Of a stretch of DNA of 64,000 nt, positions 23,269 through 36,600 are shown one piece after another. Where the stretch lies: assembly GCF_036417845.1 (NCBI RefSeq), contig NC_089994.1:18060001-18124000 (forward strand), given 5' to 3'. The position numbers and the translations under genes were made by a program. This stretch comes from Apteryx mantelli (taxonomy: Eukaryota; Chordata; Aves; Apterygiformes; Apterygidae). The notes below the pieces were generated by a model, which was not told the DNA's origin, searched no databases, and was given only the letters and a program-made list of their open reading frames with translations. Every line of letters starts with the position of its first letter. Positions within the stretch are counted from its first letter, which is position 1.

Positions 23269-26025
23269 ACAGTAGATCTGGGCTTGCAAATGCACTCGTG
23301 GTACTTTGACATTAGGGAAAGGATATTTCAGTGAAATGTCGGAGCTGGGAAGAGGGGCAGGATGCACGCATCGGGGAGACACAGTGTACAGAACTGAACC
23401 AGCACTTCTGATTTCCAAAATATGCAACAGAAAGGGAGGGGGAGAGCAGTGAAAAGGACTGATCTCTGTCAATCACAGGATCCAAGTTCAAGATACCTCA
23501 GACTCCTGGTAGCCTGGAAGTGACACGTGGAGCAACCAGGGAAGGGCCAACTCTAAGAGTGACCCGGCATTTTCTCAATTCTAAACGAAGCAGAGCACAG
23601 GACTTCTGCACGTTTTCCAAGGTCCCTCACGCAGAAGCTTTTACTTCAAACCATCTCTCACAATGGAAATAAGAAGTGCACCCTAAGCTAAAGGCGTATG
23701 TAAAATTTAAGACTCTAAGGAGAGATGTTTATTTACCAATTCCCAGTCCATATAGTTCCTCACACTATTAATACAAAAATATGCGGTCTTATGGTTAAGG
23801 AAAAAAAAAAAAGAAAAAGGTAAATTAGGTATTCAGGACAATAAAACACATGGCTCACTGTCTCAAGACACTGAGTTTTTGATTAATACAGGCTGAGTTT
23901 TACTATTTGCAGTGTTGCTCTCCACCCCACCTTAAGAAGTGCATTTGTAAGAATGGCTTTCAATGGAGATTTTAAAATTTTGGAGAGCTCAGACTCACAG
24001 CCCAGCTGTTAAATGAGCAGTATATCAAATTGATCAGTTTGCCATCGTTGAGCTCTAAGGTCTGTTTTGACCCCAAAGCCTGCTTCAAAACATTATCCTG
24101 AATGAGCAAGCAACCAGCACATTTTCAAAAGCACCCAAGTCACTGCAAAGTTTAAATCCAATTCACATTCAGTGGGACTCCAAGAGCACCGACATTTGGA
24201 GCACGTCCCCTGCACCCCTTTCGAGTTCTTCCCTCCTGAGCTGGCAAGAGCACCAGCATGGAGCAGTCCTCGAGCCATGCTCTTTCAGGTTGGCTGCCCA
24301 AAATAGTCTAAGAAAACATGCGTTTCACATAGCATCAGTGAACTGCCGCATTTCAAGCATCTCCCACTGCACGGCAGCAAGAGGAAGAGCGAGTGTGCTG
24401 TACCATTGCTCGGAGGCTGGTCCATGCGAACAGCCGCCAGCCAGGGAAGGGAAGCGCTTCCCCAGACAGTATCACTACGCGACACAGGGCAGGCCACGGC
24501 CCCGACTCTCCGCAGAGGAGAACACGGTCACCCTACATTTACTTCCTTTCAGGTCATGCCTGCTTTTCTCTGAAAGGAAACCTCACCCACATCTTCAGTA
24601 TTCATTTCTTTTTGGAATGACCCTATTTTTCTGTTTGACTGCCAGGGACTGAACCCTGAGGTCTGCGCCCGACACTTGTGCTCAGGTTCCCAGGGGCTCT
24701 CCCAGGAACTGAGGAGGAACAGACCATTTCTGAGCTGACCCTCAGCGTCGCACAGGCATCAGGTCCCAGGCAGCTGCCAAAGGACGAAGGGTCTCTACGG
24801 CAGGACTTTGCTCTAGAGCAGCCAAATCCTGCCTGGCAGAAGCCAGAGGTTTCAGAGGGGCAGGACTGAGCCTGTCTCACCAGCCATACAGCTGCAGTAC
24901 CACGCAGAAGCACCGAATGCTGTTTAACCCCAAGCACAGCTCCGGCCGAGCAAGGAGGCTAGGCCAACTACTACGCCCTGCTGTGCCTCTGCCCGTCCTG
25001 GCTACCTAACCTCTGCTTCTCCCACGGGATGCACACAGACCCAAACGAGAGCAGGATTTACACGTCTGTCACCGTTGGCAAGAGGCTAGTGCAGCCCTGC
25101 AAGAGCTGGGACACGTAGACACAGTCTCCCCGCTCTGGGGCGCGCAGCCTTCTGCCAACCAGCATCAATAACTCCTTGGACTTAACACAGCACAAGTTTC
25201 AAAACAGCTTCCTAGGCTGCTGGGAAACCTAGGATGCAGGAACTGTTCTACCAAAAACAATACCGATAATCAAAAAAGTTACACATTTGCCTATTGCCTA
25301 CTCAGATTTCAAATGCATAGCACACCACGAGAGCCGCCGTCTTCCCTTGGAGCAGGAGACGGCTCAGTTATCTCACCCGCAACGCATGCCGCCAACAGCC
25401 CAATGAAGAAGGGTCTCCAGCACAGGAACCACAACACTGATACAGCATTACATAATGTGTCACTAGGGTTCATGGTCACTTACTGGCCAGGCTTGTCATT
25501 ATCACTGGGACATTACAAACCACAACAGCAAAAACACCCAAAGAACAAGACACCTGTCCACTTTAACATAAGCCTTCAACAACGATACAGCCTAGTTGTC
25601 ATTCTGCTATCAACAGAAGACTATGACGATTCACCTGGTTATACAGTAAAGAAGGACTAATGTCAGCAGATCACACACTCAATACGAACACAGCTTTGTA
25701 CTCCTTCACTTGACTTCATAGCTAGATTACTCAGTGCAGAAAAGCCTATGTCTCAATACTCTTTCAGGTCTTTACAGTTAACATTAAGGTAATACCTTCA
25801 AAAAATGGTAAGTATTGTGGGAAAACCCTTTAAAAAGAAAACAAACCAAGAGTAGCAGTCGGCAAAACAGAGGTAGTGTTCATGTCACCATTTTAAGGAT
25901 TTTTCCATAAGTGCCTGTTTTAACTAGAGACTTGTGTTTGTTTTGTTAAAAAAAAAAAAAAAGTATCAAAAAAAGTCATGACTAACTATTTTGTTGAGAG
26001 TTTCAAACAGAATATTTCAGCAAAT

Positions 26026-26064
26026 TATATAGATAGATAAAGAGATAAAATATCTATCTATATA
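26026..26064 (-). repeat. Perfect 14-bp inverted repeat (TAGA/TCTA) in the SSH1 3' UTR
   Basis: TATATAGATAGATA at 26026-26039 is the exact reverse complement of TATCTATCTATATA at 26051-26064, with an 11-base loop. In the transcript this would fold into a 14-bp A/U-rich hairpin about 300 nt after the stop codon. A short CA tract follows at 26065-26076. It may be two oppositely oriented TAGA microsatellite bits. Confidence 0.85.
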
Positions 26065-26174
26065 TGCACACACACAAAAACACATTATTATACTTGGCAA
26101 ACAGTACTAGAAATAGCATCCTGCAGGACAACAGGCAGTTCACACAAAGTCCTCTTCTAAGCCATGCAATACAT

Positions 26175-26180
26175 TTTATT
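26175..26180 (-). terminator. Proximal poly(A) signal AATAAA
   Basis: AATAAA on the minus strand about 185 nt after the SSH1 stop codon. It would give a very short 3' UTR and would keep the hairpin at 26026-26064 out of the message. Confidence 0.35.
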
Positions 26181-26363
26181 TTTCCTTGTGCCCTTCATCA
26201 CGATCCATTATGTTTCTTTTTCTTCCCACTCAGGATACAAAGAGTGGAGGAAGAGGTGGCATCACATGAACTACTGCCAGTCAGATGATAAAACTGCATT
26301 GGTGCAATGAATAAATGCCTTTAAAAAAAAATCCAAACCACCCTCACCCCCCTACAGACAACA

Positions 26364-27644
26364 TCAACTTTTGCCCATCCAAAGCGTATTCTTCAAGTTT
26401 CCCACAGTCGACTTCGCTACCAGTGTGGAGCTGACATCTGCACTCCTCAGAGTGGATTGTGGCTCACAGAGCACAGAAGACTCGCTTGAAACAGCTTCTT
26501 TTGAGTCCGTTATGGTTGACACATCCATGTCACTTGATAAGTCCTCAGAGGACAAGTTAAGACATCCTAGCTTGGCGAGAGAATTGGACCTTTTCAGAGG
26601 AGAAGAAACAGTCAAACCAGCCAGCCGCAGCCTGGTCTCGATTTCCTGAGTTCGCTGCTTCACCAGACCGGGCTTCCCCCGCACGCTGTGGATACTGTCG
26701 CTGCTGGAGCTCCGCGTCAGGTTGGAGCTCCGGGAGGACGACGGGGTGTAGCAGATGGTCTTCAGAAAGTCCTTTGTGAAACTGCTCGTGTGCTCCAACC
26801 TACACATGACAGGTGTGGAGGTTTTCTGAGAGATTCCCTCCACGGCGCGTTTGGCCTCTACCTTCTCCACATTGTTTTCTGCATCTTCAGGTATCAGTGG
26901 TACTGGCCCCAGAAGTGGTACTAGGGCATGATGTGAAACCAAATCCTGGCTTTCCTCCACAATGCCAGAGTCAACTCTGCTCATGGGGCTCTCTCTGAAC
27001 AGCGATGAGGCTTCTGACGGTATGCTTTTCAAACGCTCTAGTTCTTTGGTATGTTTTCTAACCAAGCCTGCTTTTTGCAGCTGAATAAGAGACTCCTGAT
27101 GCTGCATCAAGTAACTGTTTGCACTTGGCTTTTCCAAGTCTTTACTGAACAACAAGTATTTCAGATCCTTTGTGGGCTTGCTGTCCTTTCTGGCTAGAGA
27201 TTCTTCCTTTACCACTTCTGCAGTAAGGGGGCTCTTGTCACAGTGTGAGTTGCTCTTGGCCAGCAGAGTTTTGACAAGGGTTTTTGGTGCATCTTTTCCT
27301 TTCTCTGAAATACTGTAGTGTTGATCAACCACTGATTTGCAAGTACCAGCTTCCAAAGTACCAGTTCCTGCTGACAGAGGAAGTGGAGTCTCGTTATTTT
27401 TAGTTCTGATTACTTCCTCTGACTGGGACTTGCTGGGCAGGTGGTCTGCCAAGTTGGAATTGATGTGGGAGAGGAGAGCTGGTTGTGTGCAGATGGTAGA
27501 GCTGCGACGTGCAGTGCCTGGATTCAGCTTTTCACACTGCTCCCCAAAAGACTCAGGAGACAAACTGGCTGAGGAATACATGCAGTCAGCGCAAGATTGA
27601 TAGGAAGGCTTGACTTTACTGAGGATCCCAAATACGGCATCATG
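26364..27644 (-). CDS. SSH1 exon 15, coding part of last exon
   Basis: A TTTTTTGCAG acceptor is followed by HDAVFGILSKVKPSYQSCAD, and 426 codons run to TGA at 26364. This is the Ser-rich regulatory tail. It keeps the KDFLKTICYTPSSS block and the TRSSSSDSIHSVRGKPGLVK block. It also keeps LKRSNSLAKLG, which corresponds to one of the two 14-3-3-binding phosphoserines known in human SSH1 (Ser978). The middle of the exon is poorly conserved. The ending WMGKS differs from the human WMSKS by one residue. Confidence 0.96.
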   Translation of the reverse strand, partial: HDAVFGILSKVKPSYQSCADCMYSSASLSPESFGEQCEKLNPGTARRSSTICTQPALLSHINSNLADHLPSKSQSEEVIRTKNNETPLPLSAGTGTLEAGTCKSVVDQHYSISEKGKDAPKTLVKTLLAKSNSHCDKSPLTAEVVKEESLARKDSKPTKDLKYLLFSKDLEKPSANSYLMQHQESLIQLQKAGLVRKHTKELERLKSIPSEASSLFRESPMSRVDSGIVEESQDLVSHHALVPLLGPVPLIPEDAENNVEKVEAKRAVEGISQKTSTPVMCRLEHTSSFTKDFLKTICYTPSSSRSSNLTRSSSSDSIHSVRGKPGLVKQRTQEIETRLRLAGLTVSSPLKRSNSLAKLGCLNLSSEDLSSDMDVSTITDSKEAVSSESSVLCEPQSTLRSADVSSTLVAKSTVGNLKNTLWMGKS

Positions 27645-30600
27645 CTGCAAAAAAGAAAACAGGCACAGATAAATGTGCACAGAACAACACATCAACAAAC
27701 AGCAGAGTGAAAGGCACAGAACAGAAGAAATATTTACAGCCGAGCAGATCTGAAAGATTTCCAGTTCTCTGTTAAGGCCCTGCAGCAGGAACAAAAGTCA
27801 CATACTTTCCCAGCAGACAGTAACTTCACTAGAAGAACACCTACCATTTCAAGTGATGGTCATGCAAGCAAGTTGCCCAAAGCAGTTTATAGTGCACTCA
27901 CATGTGTGTGCTCTTTCTCTGGCATCTAAATCCACAGCTTGGGCAAGCAAAGCCCCGTTCAGAAGCACTTCGAAAAGGAAGAAGCTCATCATGGAATGAA
28001 AGGGTTTATCCAAGTCAAATGAAACTGTGCTATGAAGATGAGAAGAGCAGTTTCACTTGCAGCAGTCAGCCATGCTAGTCATCTACAATTCAATTCCATA
28101 CGCACCTCAAAATCCTCCGGGCAACTCCTTTTGCTGTTGTTGTTATTCAAGTTCTCTCTATTAAGCCTGCTCTCCTCCTTGTGCATGGATAAGCGACGCT
28201 TCCACTTCTCCATAGGATTTTCCTCCCTGACACCATCCTCCCCCAGGTCCCTGGGGCCCGGCACTATCCTTCCCTTCCGGGGGCTGAATTCTAGTTTCTT
28301 CTTCACTTCCTTCTCGCAGAAACTGCTCAGCTCCGTCACTGGTTCTGCTGTCTCTAGCACTTTCGCTGTCTCCACCCTCCCATCAGAAGATGCAGATAGA
28401 GGCTGTCCCGCCAGCGAGTCAGTATGCTCTGCAAGTGCATCCCGCTCCAACTCCTCCACTTGGAAAAAACCCTCCCTGTCACTGGGCACCTTGTTCTCCA
28501 GTAGGGTGTCCGAGAGGCGCCGGAAGCAGTAATTGAACCCCACAGCCACTTCTGTGCTGGCTCGGTTGTCCAGGTACGCTGACTGCGAAGGTGTGTCCAG
28601 GTCAGCTAGGCGATTTTCTAGGTCAATGTCTAAGCTTTCGAGTAAGAAGTCACCTGACCCTGTGGTGCCATCCGTGTTCTGCGGTATGTTGCTCTCTGCC
28701 TGCTGTTTCCACAGCTTATTGTGCCGCTGCTTGCTGGGGAAAAGGAAAAGACACAAATGACTACAGTTAAGCTGTTGCTGATGTGATGGCTGCAGTGTGA
28801 GTTGAGGGCAGTGCTCAGTCCCAGGTAAGTCCCCCCATTTCTACATATGGGGGAAATTCACAACCCAGAATTGAAAGACTGACTGGTGGGTCCAGCCCTG
28901 CAGTCCTATGGGGGCAAAAACGTCTTCAGCATCAGGATTTTGTCTGTCATGCCTGCCTGATCCAGAGTCTTTTCGACCCAGCAGACCCTCAGCAGTGCAC
29001 CACACTGAACACACGATGGGAACAGCCTTTGTGTAGAGGGGCACAGAGCCCTCTTTCACGGTGAAACACTCTGAACCAACAGCTCTGCATGTCTCATGGC
29101 ACGGTTTCTGCTGAACCAGAGTGAAAAAATTTTGTCTTCTTCCTCCACTAGAGCAAAGGCCAAGTTGAGCATGCAGAAACCCTTATTAGATACTACAGCA
29201 CTTGCAATGACAAAGAAACTTGATTGGCATGGTCACCCAGAACTGTAAATGATTTGCCTCCAACACTGCCTGAGCTCAGTTCTGCCTCATAAAACAAGAA
29301 CAATGTTTTGCTGAACAGCACTGGCTGCTGAGATACACGAACACACTTCCCAAATGCAGAGAAATGCTCATTCAATTAAACCAGAGCAGATCTCCCTAGA
29401 AGACAGCTAATTTCCATCCAGGGAGGCCTGGCATAGACAAGGTTTAGAAAAACATGATTAGCCCAGGTTTTTGCATCTGCCCTTTAAAGAGGGCCCTTCT
29501 GTACAGTGGTTTGTCCTTCAGACTACAGTACCACGCATGCTTTGCCAGTGTCTGTCTTGCATACACATGTGCCATGCTTATCAGCAGAAGATGCTATTGC
29601 CTCAACAGAAACCCATGGAACTTGATTAACATTTTGTGATTCACTGAAACGTTTGAGTCATTGTCTCTAATTAGATCCTTTAATTTCCTGAAAGTCACCT
29701 TTCCATTCACTTTATCACCTTACCTTGCATCTAAAATGCCTTCATATTCCAAAAGTTGTCTCATGAAGCCTGCATTTGGTCTTGCAATGCTGCGTTTTTG
29801 CTTCACATAATTATAGGCTTTTTCCAGGGACCAGCCAAATTCCTTCATTGCATAAGCTATAACAGTAGATGCTGACCGGCTAACACCCATTTTGCAGTGC
29901 ACCAGGCACTTGGAGCGATTCTTCCTGGAGAAGGAGAAAAAAGGAAAATCTTTTGCATCTTTCTGGTTATTATATTTGTCCTTAATGTTTTAAATGGTAA
30001 ATGGAGAGTATTTTTGTCCTCCTGAGCTCTCTCACACCACAGGTCAAGAGGTGGCAAATACTTTGGACTCAGTAAGCCATGAAAAGAACCTCTCTCTTCA
30101 GAGAAGTCAGAAGTTGGAGAAGGGCACCCTCAATCATGCTGCCATTTCAGAGACCACCATGAAGTCTCCTGCCTGCCCACTCATGTCTTTGGCTACAGGG
30201 ATAAGCAGGAACAACTTGAATGTAGAAACCCAGCAGTCTGATGGGCTCTGTCACCACCTCCTGCCTGCAGAGATAGCTTGCGCTAACCTAATATGGACAT
30301 GAGTTGGAGTATTTACAAAGTTTCTTGAGAAGAGGAAATGTTCTCGTTTCCTCTTGCAAGCTAAACAACAAAAATAAGAAAATAAAACCACAGGCTAAGA
30401 ACTGGTTAATCCCTGACCAGTGCAGGAACAGACCAGGTATAAAGAAGTTCCAGGGACACTGAAAACTCCTGGGAAAAGCAGTAACGCCAAACCCCTGTTG
30501 CCATCTTCAGCTCTGGTGTCGCTCCAGGGAGTTCCAGCTTCAGTGGCTGGATGAAATATGTAGGGCACAGTTTCACTCTCTTCACCCAGACCTCAAGCAG

Positions 30601-33600
30601 TTCTTAGCGTGAGAGCATATCCAAGCCACGGCTAAGTCACGTCTCCCTGCCCACTTACTTGGCCTTATTTATAAAGTGATACGCCTCATTCCAGTGAGCC
30701 AGGAGGTCTGTTGTCTCCTCGTCATACACTCGGATATTATGATATGCAAACAAACCAGGGAAAAAATTATCTATTTCCCTGGTCACGTTTAAAATGTAGT
30801 CAATGCTGTGGAGAATGAAAAGAAAAATAGAGAGTTGAACTGCCGTGGCCGTGAAAGGGGAACTGATACACATTGTGTAGTACATGAAATCTGACACAGT
30901 ACGTGCTGTCAGATTTTATCAACAGCCCAAATCCTGAACTCCTGGGACACCTCGTGAAACAAGTCACACACCCGACTTGCAGGGCCTGTCCATTCACCCA
31001 TCTCTCACCACTGGCATACCCCATTCAAAGCATCGAGACCTTGGGCACAGGAGGGAAGAGTTTAGGTTACAATGTCCTGGCAGGCAGGGTAAAATAATCA
31101 GGAACTCCTCACCGTTTGTCAACACAGCTCCAGCAGACTGGCCTGCCTCTTAATCCAGAGAGCAAACTGCAGGATTACTGCGGTGCCTGTCAACCGGGGA
31201 GCTTGCAACACCTTGCAAAAAAGAACTTAGACATCCCCGCGAGGCAAGTGGGTTTCCCACCCAATATATGGGGAAACTGACAGGAGAAAAGTGCAAAGAC
31301 TGCAAGCGATTCGTTTGGGCAAAATCTGGGAACAGAACCCAGGAATTCAGAGTTTTCAAATGCAGGCTTTTGCTACAAAACCATCCTTTTCTCTTCTTTC
31401 CAACCAAAAATATGAAGCGAGAGTCACATGATCTCTCAACTCCTGCCAAATATTACAGCAGGGTTTACAATGTACCAGGGGAGAATGAATGCCCATATTG
31501 ATTTATTCATATCATTCAGACAAATCAAGGACACAGGATATTTATTTCAGAATTTGTCCAGCTTTGGCTTTCAGAAACTGCATTTCAAGATGCCTTCACG
31601 TAGATCAAAGTATTAATGTGTTGCCTGATTTACTTGTTCAAAGATGTTCAGACACCTATTCCCAAGGACTCCAAATTAAACATTTTTAGTCATGCTGTTA
31701 AGCAATATTTTTCAGTTTCTCACATCGGGGTTCATGTATGCCTTGGGCAAGCAACAAATATTTATATGCAAAATTCTCACTCGTCTAAAAAGCATGAAAG
31801 GAAATCAAGCCAAGAAGTGGTGTGGTGATGAGAGTGTGGTGAAAGACAGCCCTGCAGCTGCCTGTCTGGGCAGGTGAGATGGAGATTGCTCATCCACAGG
31901 AAGTTCTGCTCCATTTAGATAGAGCTTTTTCCTAAGCTTATTACTGTAATATTTACTCTCTACAGCCTGCAGGAATTCATACCTGACACAACAATACATA
32001 TGTCCGTTTCACACTGCTACACAGTGGGGTATTTTTTGGAGATCTTGATGTACATTACAAATGAGAAGCTTTGTTATCTCCACTCTACATGAGGTAGAAA
32101 TGAGGTAGAAAAGATTTCTTGACCAAGGTCCTGACAGCAAGTTACCCACATTGGTGGGAACTGGACCCAGACTTGGCCCTACAGTCTATGAACATCGTAT
32201 GTCATCTCAAGAGACCTGAATGCAAGTTAAAGGCAAACGATCCAAGGTTTCACAGAGTCTAACGTTAGTGTTTGAAAGATGCGGTACTCACCCAGAGCCC
32301 TGCAGTTCCTCAAGGTTGGAGGCGTTCCACTCAGATCCCTACAACAGTCGCACACAGAGACAAGATACACATTTTAGAAGAGCCAGGATGCTGCTGCCCC
32401 CTCACTGCTCCAGCAGAGCTGAATCCGCCTGGACACACTGCCTGGAAACATTACGGACCTGCTTTCAATGAGGGTTTAAGAGCAGGTCAAACAAACAGCT
32501 GGCAGAGATGCCATAGGGCAGAGCTGATTCTGCAGTGGGCCAGAAGGAGAGGGGCTACCTTGGCTCCGGAGACCCTTCCTGTTTTCTAGGATCCTGCAAT
32601 CCTACTGCCTCAGCAACATTCCTTAGCTGCCAACCGAAAAATCTGTAGCAGTTTCTGGAAGGGGCACAGTTAGTACACCAGCTTCAGGGCACTGCAGAGA
32701 GCTGCAGGATGCTGGCTGAATCCAGACTGGTCCTAATAGTCTCAAACGCAGACACACAAAATCTTCAGAGTCCCCTTGAAGTCAGAAGAATTAAGAATGA
32801 GGCAGAGGGGCTGTGCAGGAAGAAATCTGAGGTGTGCACAATTTACGGTAGTGGCTGCTAGAGACAACAACAGTAAAATGGCACAACTGCAGCCAACACT
32901 GTGACTCGACACAAGGAGAAGTAGTGCCAAGGACCTCCTGAAGGGTTATCAGAAAAGGGACATTACGTCTTCATCTAAAGATTAGTTCTAGGCCAGCATG
33001 GAACAGCGCATATCCCAAATCACTGCCCACTGGCCACTCTGCATTTTTAACCGCAAGATAAATACAGCAGGGAAGTGAAATGATTAGGTTTAGCATGGTT
33101 GGGATCACAGTTATATGAGAAGTGAGGCAAATCCTGAAAGTTATGGGGGTAATAACACTTTGGATCCCACCTGTCCCTGCAAAACAGGGCAAAAAGGGTA
33201 TATAAAGTAAGCTTTGCCCCCAAATATCAACATTTCCTATGAGGCTCTCAAGAAAAAATATGACCCAGGCATAAAGGACACAAATATGTTCATCTCAAGT
33301 CAGTCTTTGTTCCAGATGGCAGTGTCTGGTTTTGCCTGGAGTACCATCTAGTGGCAAAAGACTACAAGAAACACACATCTTTGCTTCTGCATAAGCTTGA
33401 AGAGCACATCACCTTCAGCCTTATTCTTCATATAGCTTTGGCCATGCGTAAGGAATTGATAGGCACAATCAAGAAAAAGAATATAGTGATGCTAATTAGT
33501 CGAAGGGCACACAGTTGTCACACCAGAGCAGCATCCAGAGCTAGACCCTTTCTCCATCTTAAAAGGAAATCTCCATTACCAGAAATACAAAATGAGTGTA

Positions 33601-36600
33601 CATAGAACTTGAGCTATGCCATGGTATGTCCTGAAGCAGGGTGAACCTGCCAGAAAAGGACCACTAAAGTGTCAAAAACAAGAGCTTAGCTAGAAAAAAA
33701 GGGCTTCTGTACTGTGGGCTTTTACAAGCAATATGGGCCCTGGAGTAAAGATTCTACACAAAGGGCTAGATAACAGGCTTGCTCATGCTGCACAATTCAG
33801 CCTTGACACCAAATCGAGCTTCTCTTAAGCCCAGTGACCTGTCAGATCACTCCCACCAAGCCTCCAACCTTTCTGGAACTCCTGACGCTGCAGCTTACCA
33901 GATACAAATGATCGAAAATCAGAGACGGTTTGTCCATCTGACCCAGGATAAGCAGCATTTCATTGTCTATAAATTCCTTGAATTCTTTCAAGTTGCAATT
34001 CATGTGTTTCTCCAGCTCATTTCGTATCTGCAGAGCAGAAAAGAAAGGATGCCACCTAGAATCATGTCTGCTCAGTAGAAACATTTGCTGGCACTCCTCT
34101 GCTCAGCAAGGTTCCAGTACACATTCTCTACTTCATTAAAGAAAGCAAGAGGGATTTGCCCTTTTGGCCACAAGCAACCTCACTGCATGGCATCTCTCCA
34201 GTATCTTAGGCCCTCAAATTTAACATCTCTAAATAAAGCTTCAGACAACATCTCAATATAAACCTCCCCCATTTTGGGGTACCTGCTTCTTAAAAATAAT
34301 TTAAGAGATAGTAAGTCAGTCCTTGGAGAGCAGCTAACATACAAATGTGAAACCCATTAGAAGCAAGAAGTGAATAATGCCAGCATCACTGGTGAAAAGA
34401 GAATCTAGAGATTTCCAGTATTTTCCCTTTTTAAAATATCAGGGCACGGGTATACAGTTCTCTTATTGCATCTCTGCTTGAGGCAGGTATAAATGCAAAG
34501 CAACACAGCTTTGCTTAAGTCACCATGGAAAAATGGTTAAAACTCTTAACTCTTGGTGTTAACTCTTGGAGTTAAGAGCACATACACAGACGAGTTCTCA
34601 GCTCATGCCTTGAGCCTCCCTTGAAAAACAAACAAAAACCCAAACCAAAAAGCACTATTACCATTTGCTCTGAAAATGTTTGCACTGCAGCCAGATGTAT
34701 TTACATCACCCTGGGGAACAGATCCAATCTAGCTTTAGCCTTGACCTGTGATTCTCCATCCTTAAGAGTCACTAGCAAAATTTTGCCTGCAAGCCACTGA
34801 CATTGTTCACAAACATAGAAAATAGAACCTTAATATTGAAGCCAACAAGGAGAAAGGAAGACACCGTTTGTAGCACAGAAGTTGCTCTGCACTGTGCATG
34901 AGCGAGTGAGTATCTGGTCATTCACCTAAAACAACTGTGTATATTCACAGTTGTGAGGGCTCGAGCCACCAGCTACATCATCTGAAAGTGCTACCTTTGC
35001 TTGTGTAGTTCACAGGGATGCACTGAAAAGTAGCTGCAAATTCACGGCTTGGACATGTGCTACAACCAGCTGTAATGCAGGTATCATCTCTGATGCTACT
35101 CTTGGCAAAGAAATGGGCACTTTGCACTTCAGAGTCAAATACTTGTTACTAAGGACTAGAAATATTCACTCTGATGTTGATATTACCCCAATTTTCCTGG
35201 TGGAGACACAGATGTATAGCAAAGCCTTTAAGGAACAGCTGGAAATATATGCTCAAAAGCCAATGACACCTAGTGATACGGTGCCCCTTCATCAATGCAA
35301 CAGGCTCTAGAAAAGGAGTCTAGCAGGAAGAATAAGATAGCAGATTTTATACTTGCCTCCTTGGAAGTCACATTTTCCAGGTCTTTGCTCATCATGATGC
35401 TCCGGAGTTTGGCTTTAATGAGCCGTTCTGTTCGTTCCCTTTCAGTCGGCCTAAAAGGGAAAAGGAAAGGATGTCCCCAGACAGGCAGTAAACACATTCT
35501 CCCGAGATGCGCAAGCTGTGCAGTACAGAGGAGCGGTGGGAAAGACTCATATTTAGCAAATTGACCAGAATAACAGGAAAAAAAAAGCAAATCAAAGCAA
35601 ACAAAAAAAACGTTAAAACATTTATGAAATGAAAGGAAATGAACCACTAGAAAAACAAAAGGGAGAAGGGGAGATTTTTCTTGTGAGCCAAGCTAATGTT
35701 TTCTAATAAAATTCAGAACTGACTTGTCAACAAAAAGAGCTGGAGAGTCCGGGCGAGTGGACTCCAAATCCTGCATGGCATTCCACTCGTTGATGCAGCT
35801 CTGATCAGAGCTGATGCAGCTTTCGTAGTATGTGGCCCAGACCAAGGCCATTCCACCAGGAAAGTAGTTGTACCTTCTTGCAACTTCACAGGCTTTATGG
35901 AGGATCTGTAGAGCAGACCTGCAAATTTGGAGAACAAAGTTATACAGGTGTGAGCAGCAGAAACACACAGAGCAAGATCTCGGAGATTTTCACAGAGGAA
36001 AAAGATTTTCAGCTTTATTTGTTATAGGGTTTTGGGTATAGATTTTTTTTTTTTTTTTTGAGAGCAGGTTTATTGCATCTGAGTTTATTGCCCTCTGAGA
36101 GAGGGCAAAAGCTGCATCTTGGAGGCCTCTCAAGAGCTGGTCCAAGGCAGAGGCTAGCATTTTCTTCCAATCAACGGGCAAGAATGAGGCACAAGCTACT
36201 CTGGGATCTAATCATTAGCTAACTTGTAAAGCCAGACTAAAGAAAAATAAAGAACATGGACAATTTTCAAACCACCTTCAGCAAGGAGTCAAATGCATAT
36301 TTACCAGCATTCTTGGTCCCTGATATGCTCCAGGGACAGAGCCCAGATTGGATCATTTGTTTTTGTAAATTCTAGCATTAATCCCCCCCCCCCTTTTTTT
36401 TTCCCCTACCTCCTCCTTTTTTTCTTAAGGCTCTACTCTAATGTATTCCGTATAATGATAATTTCAATCACATCTAAGGCTGTCAACAGGAGGGCTGAGT
36501 TCAAAAATGGCAGGAACATGCGTTTCATTTGTTTCCGTACCAAATCATCCCTAACAAGACATCCTTCTCTACATCTGTATCTTCTCCCTATCAGACGTTA

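Larger units (their letters stand above)
21046..26363 (-). other. Probable SSH1 3' untranslated region
   Basis: It follows the SSH1 stop codon directly. No intron or other gene is evident, and the strongest mRNA-end signature downstream is the AATAAA at 21046. Two earlier signals (23263, 26175) could give shorter forms. Long 3' UTRs are usual for SSH1 in mammals, which supports this reading, but the true end depends on RNA data. The open frames inside it lack any similarity. Confidence 0.5.
30806..32291 (-). other. SSH1 intron 11, with two MIR-like elements
   Basis: GTGAGT donor, CCACAG acceptor. It carries two decayed MIR-like SINEs listed separately. Confidence 0.9.

Noticed and set aside
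36090..36106. Hairpin resembling a histone mRNA 3' stem-loop
   Set aside because: The stem GCCCTCT/AGAGGGC has a 3-base loop and lacks the conserved UUUC loop and ACC flanks; it is followed by AATAAA signals, unlike histone mRNAs.
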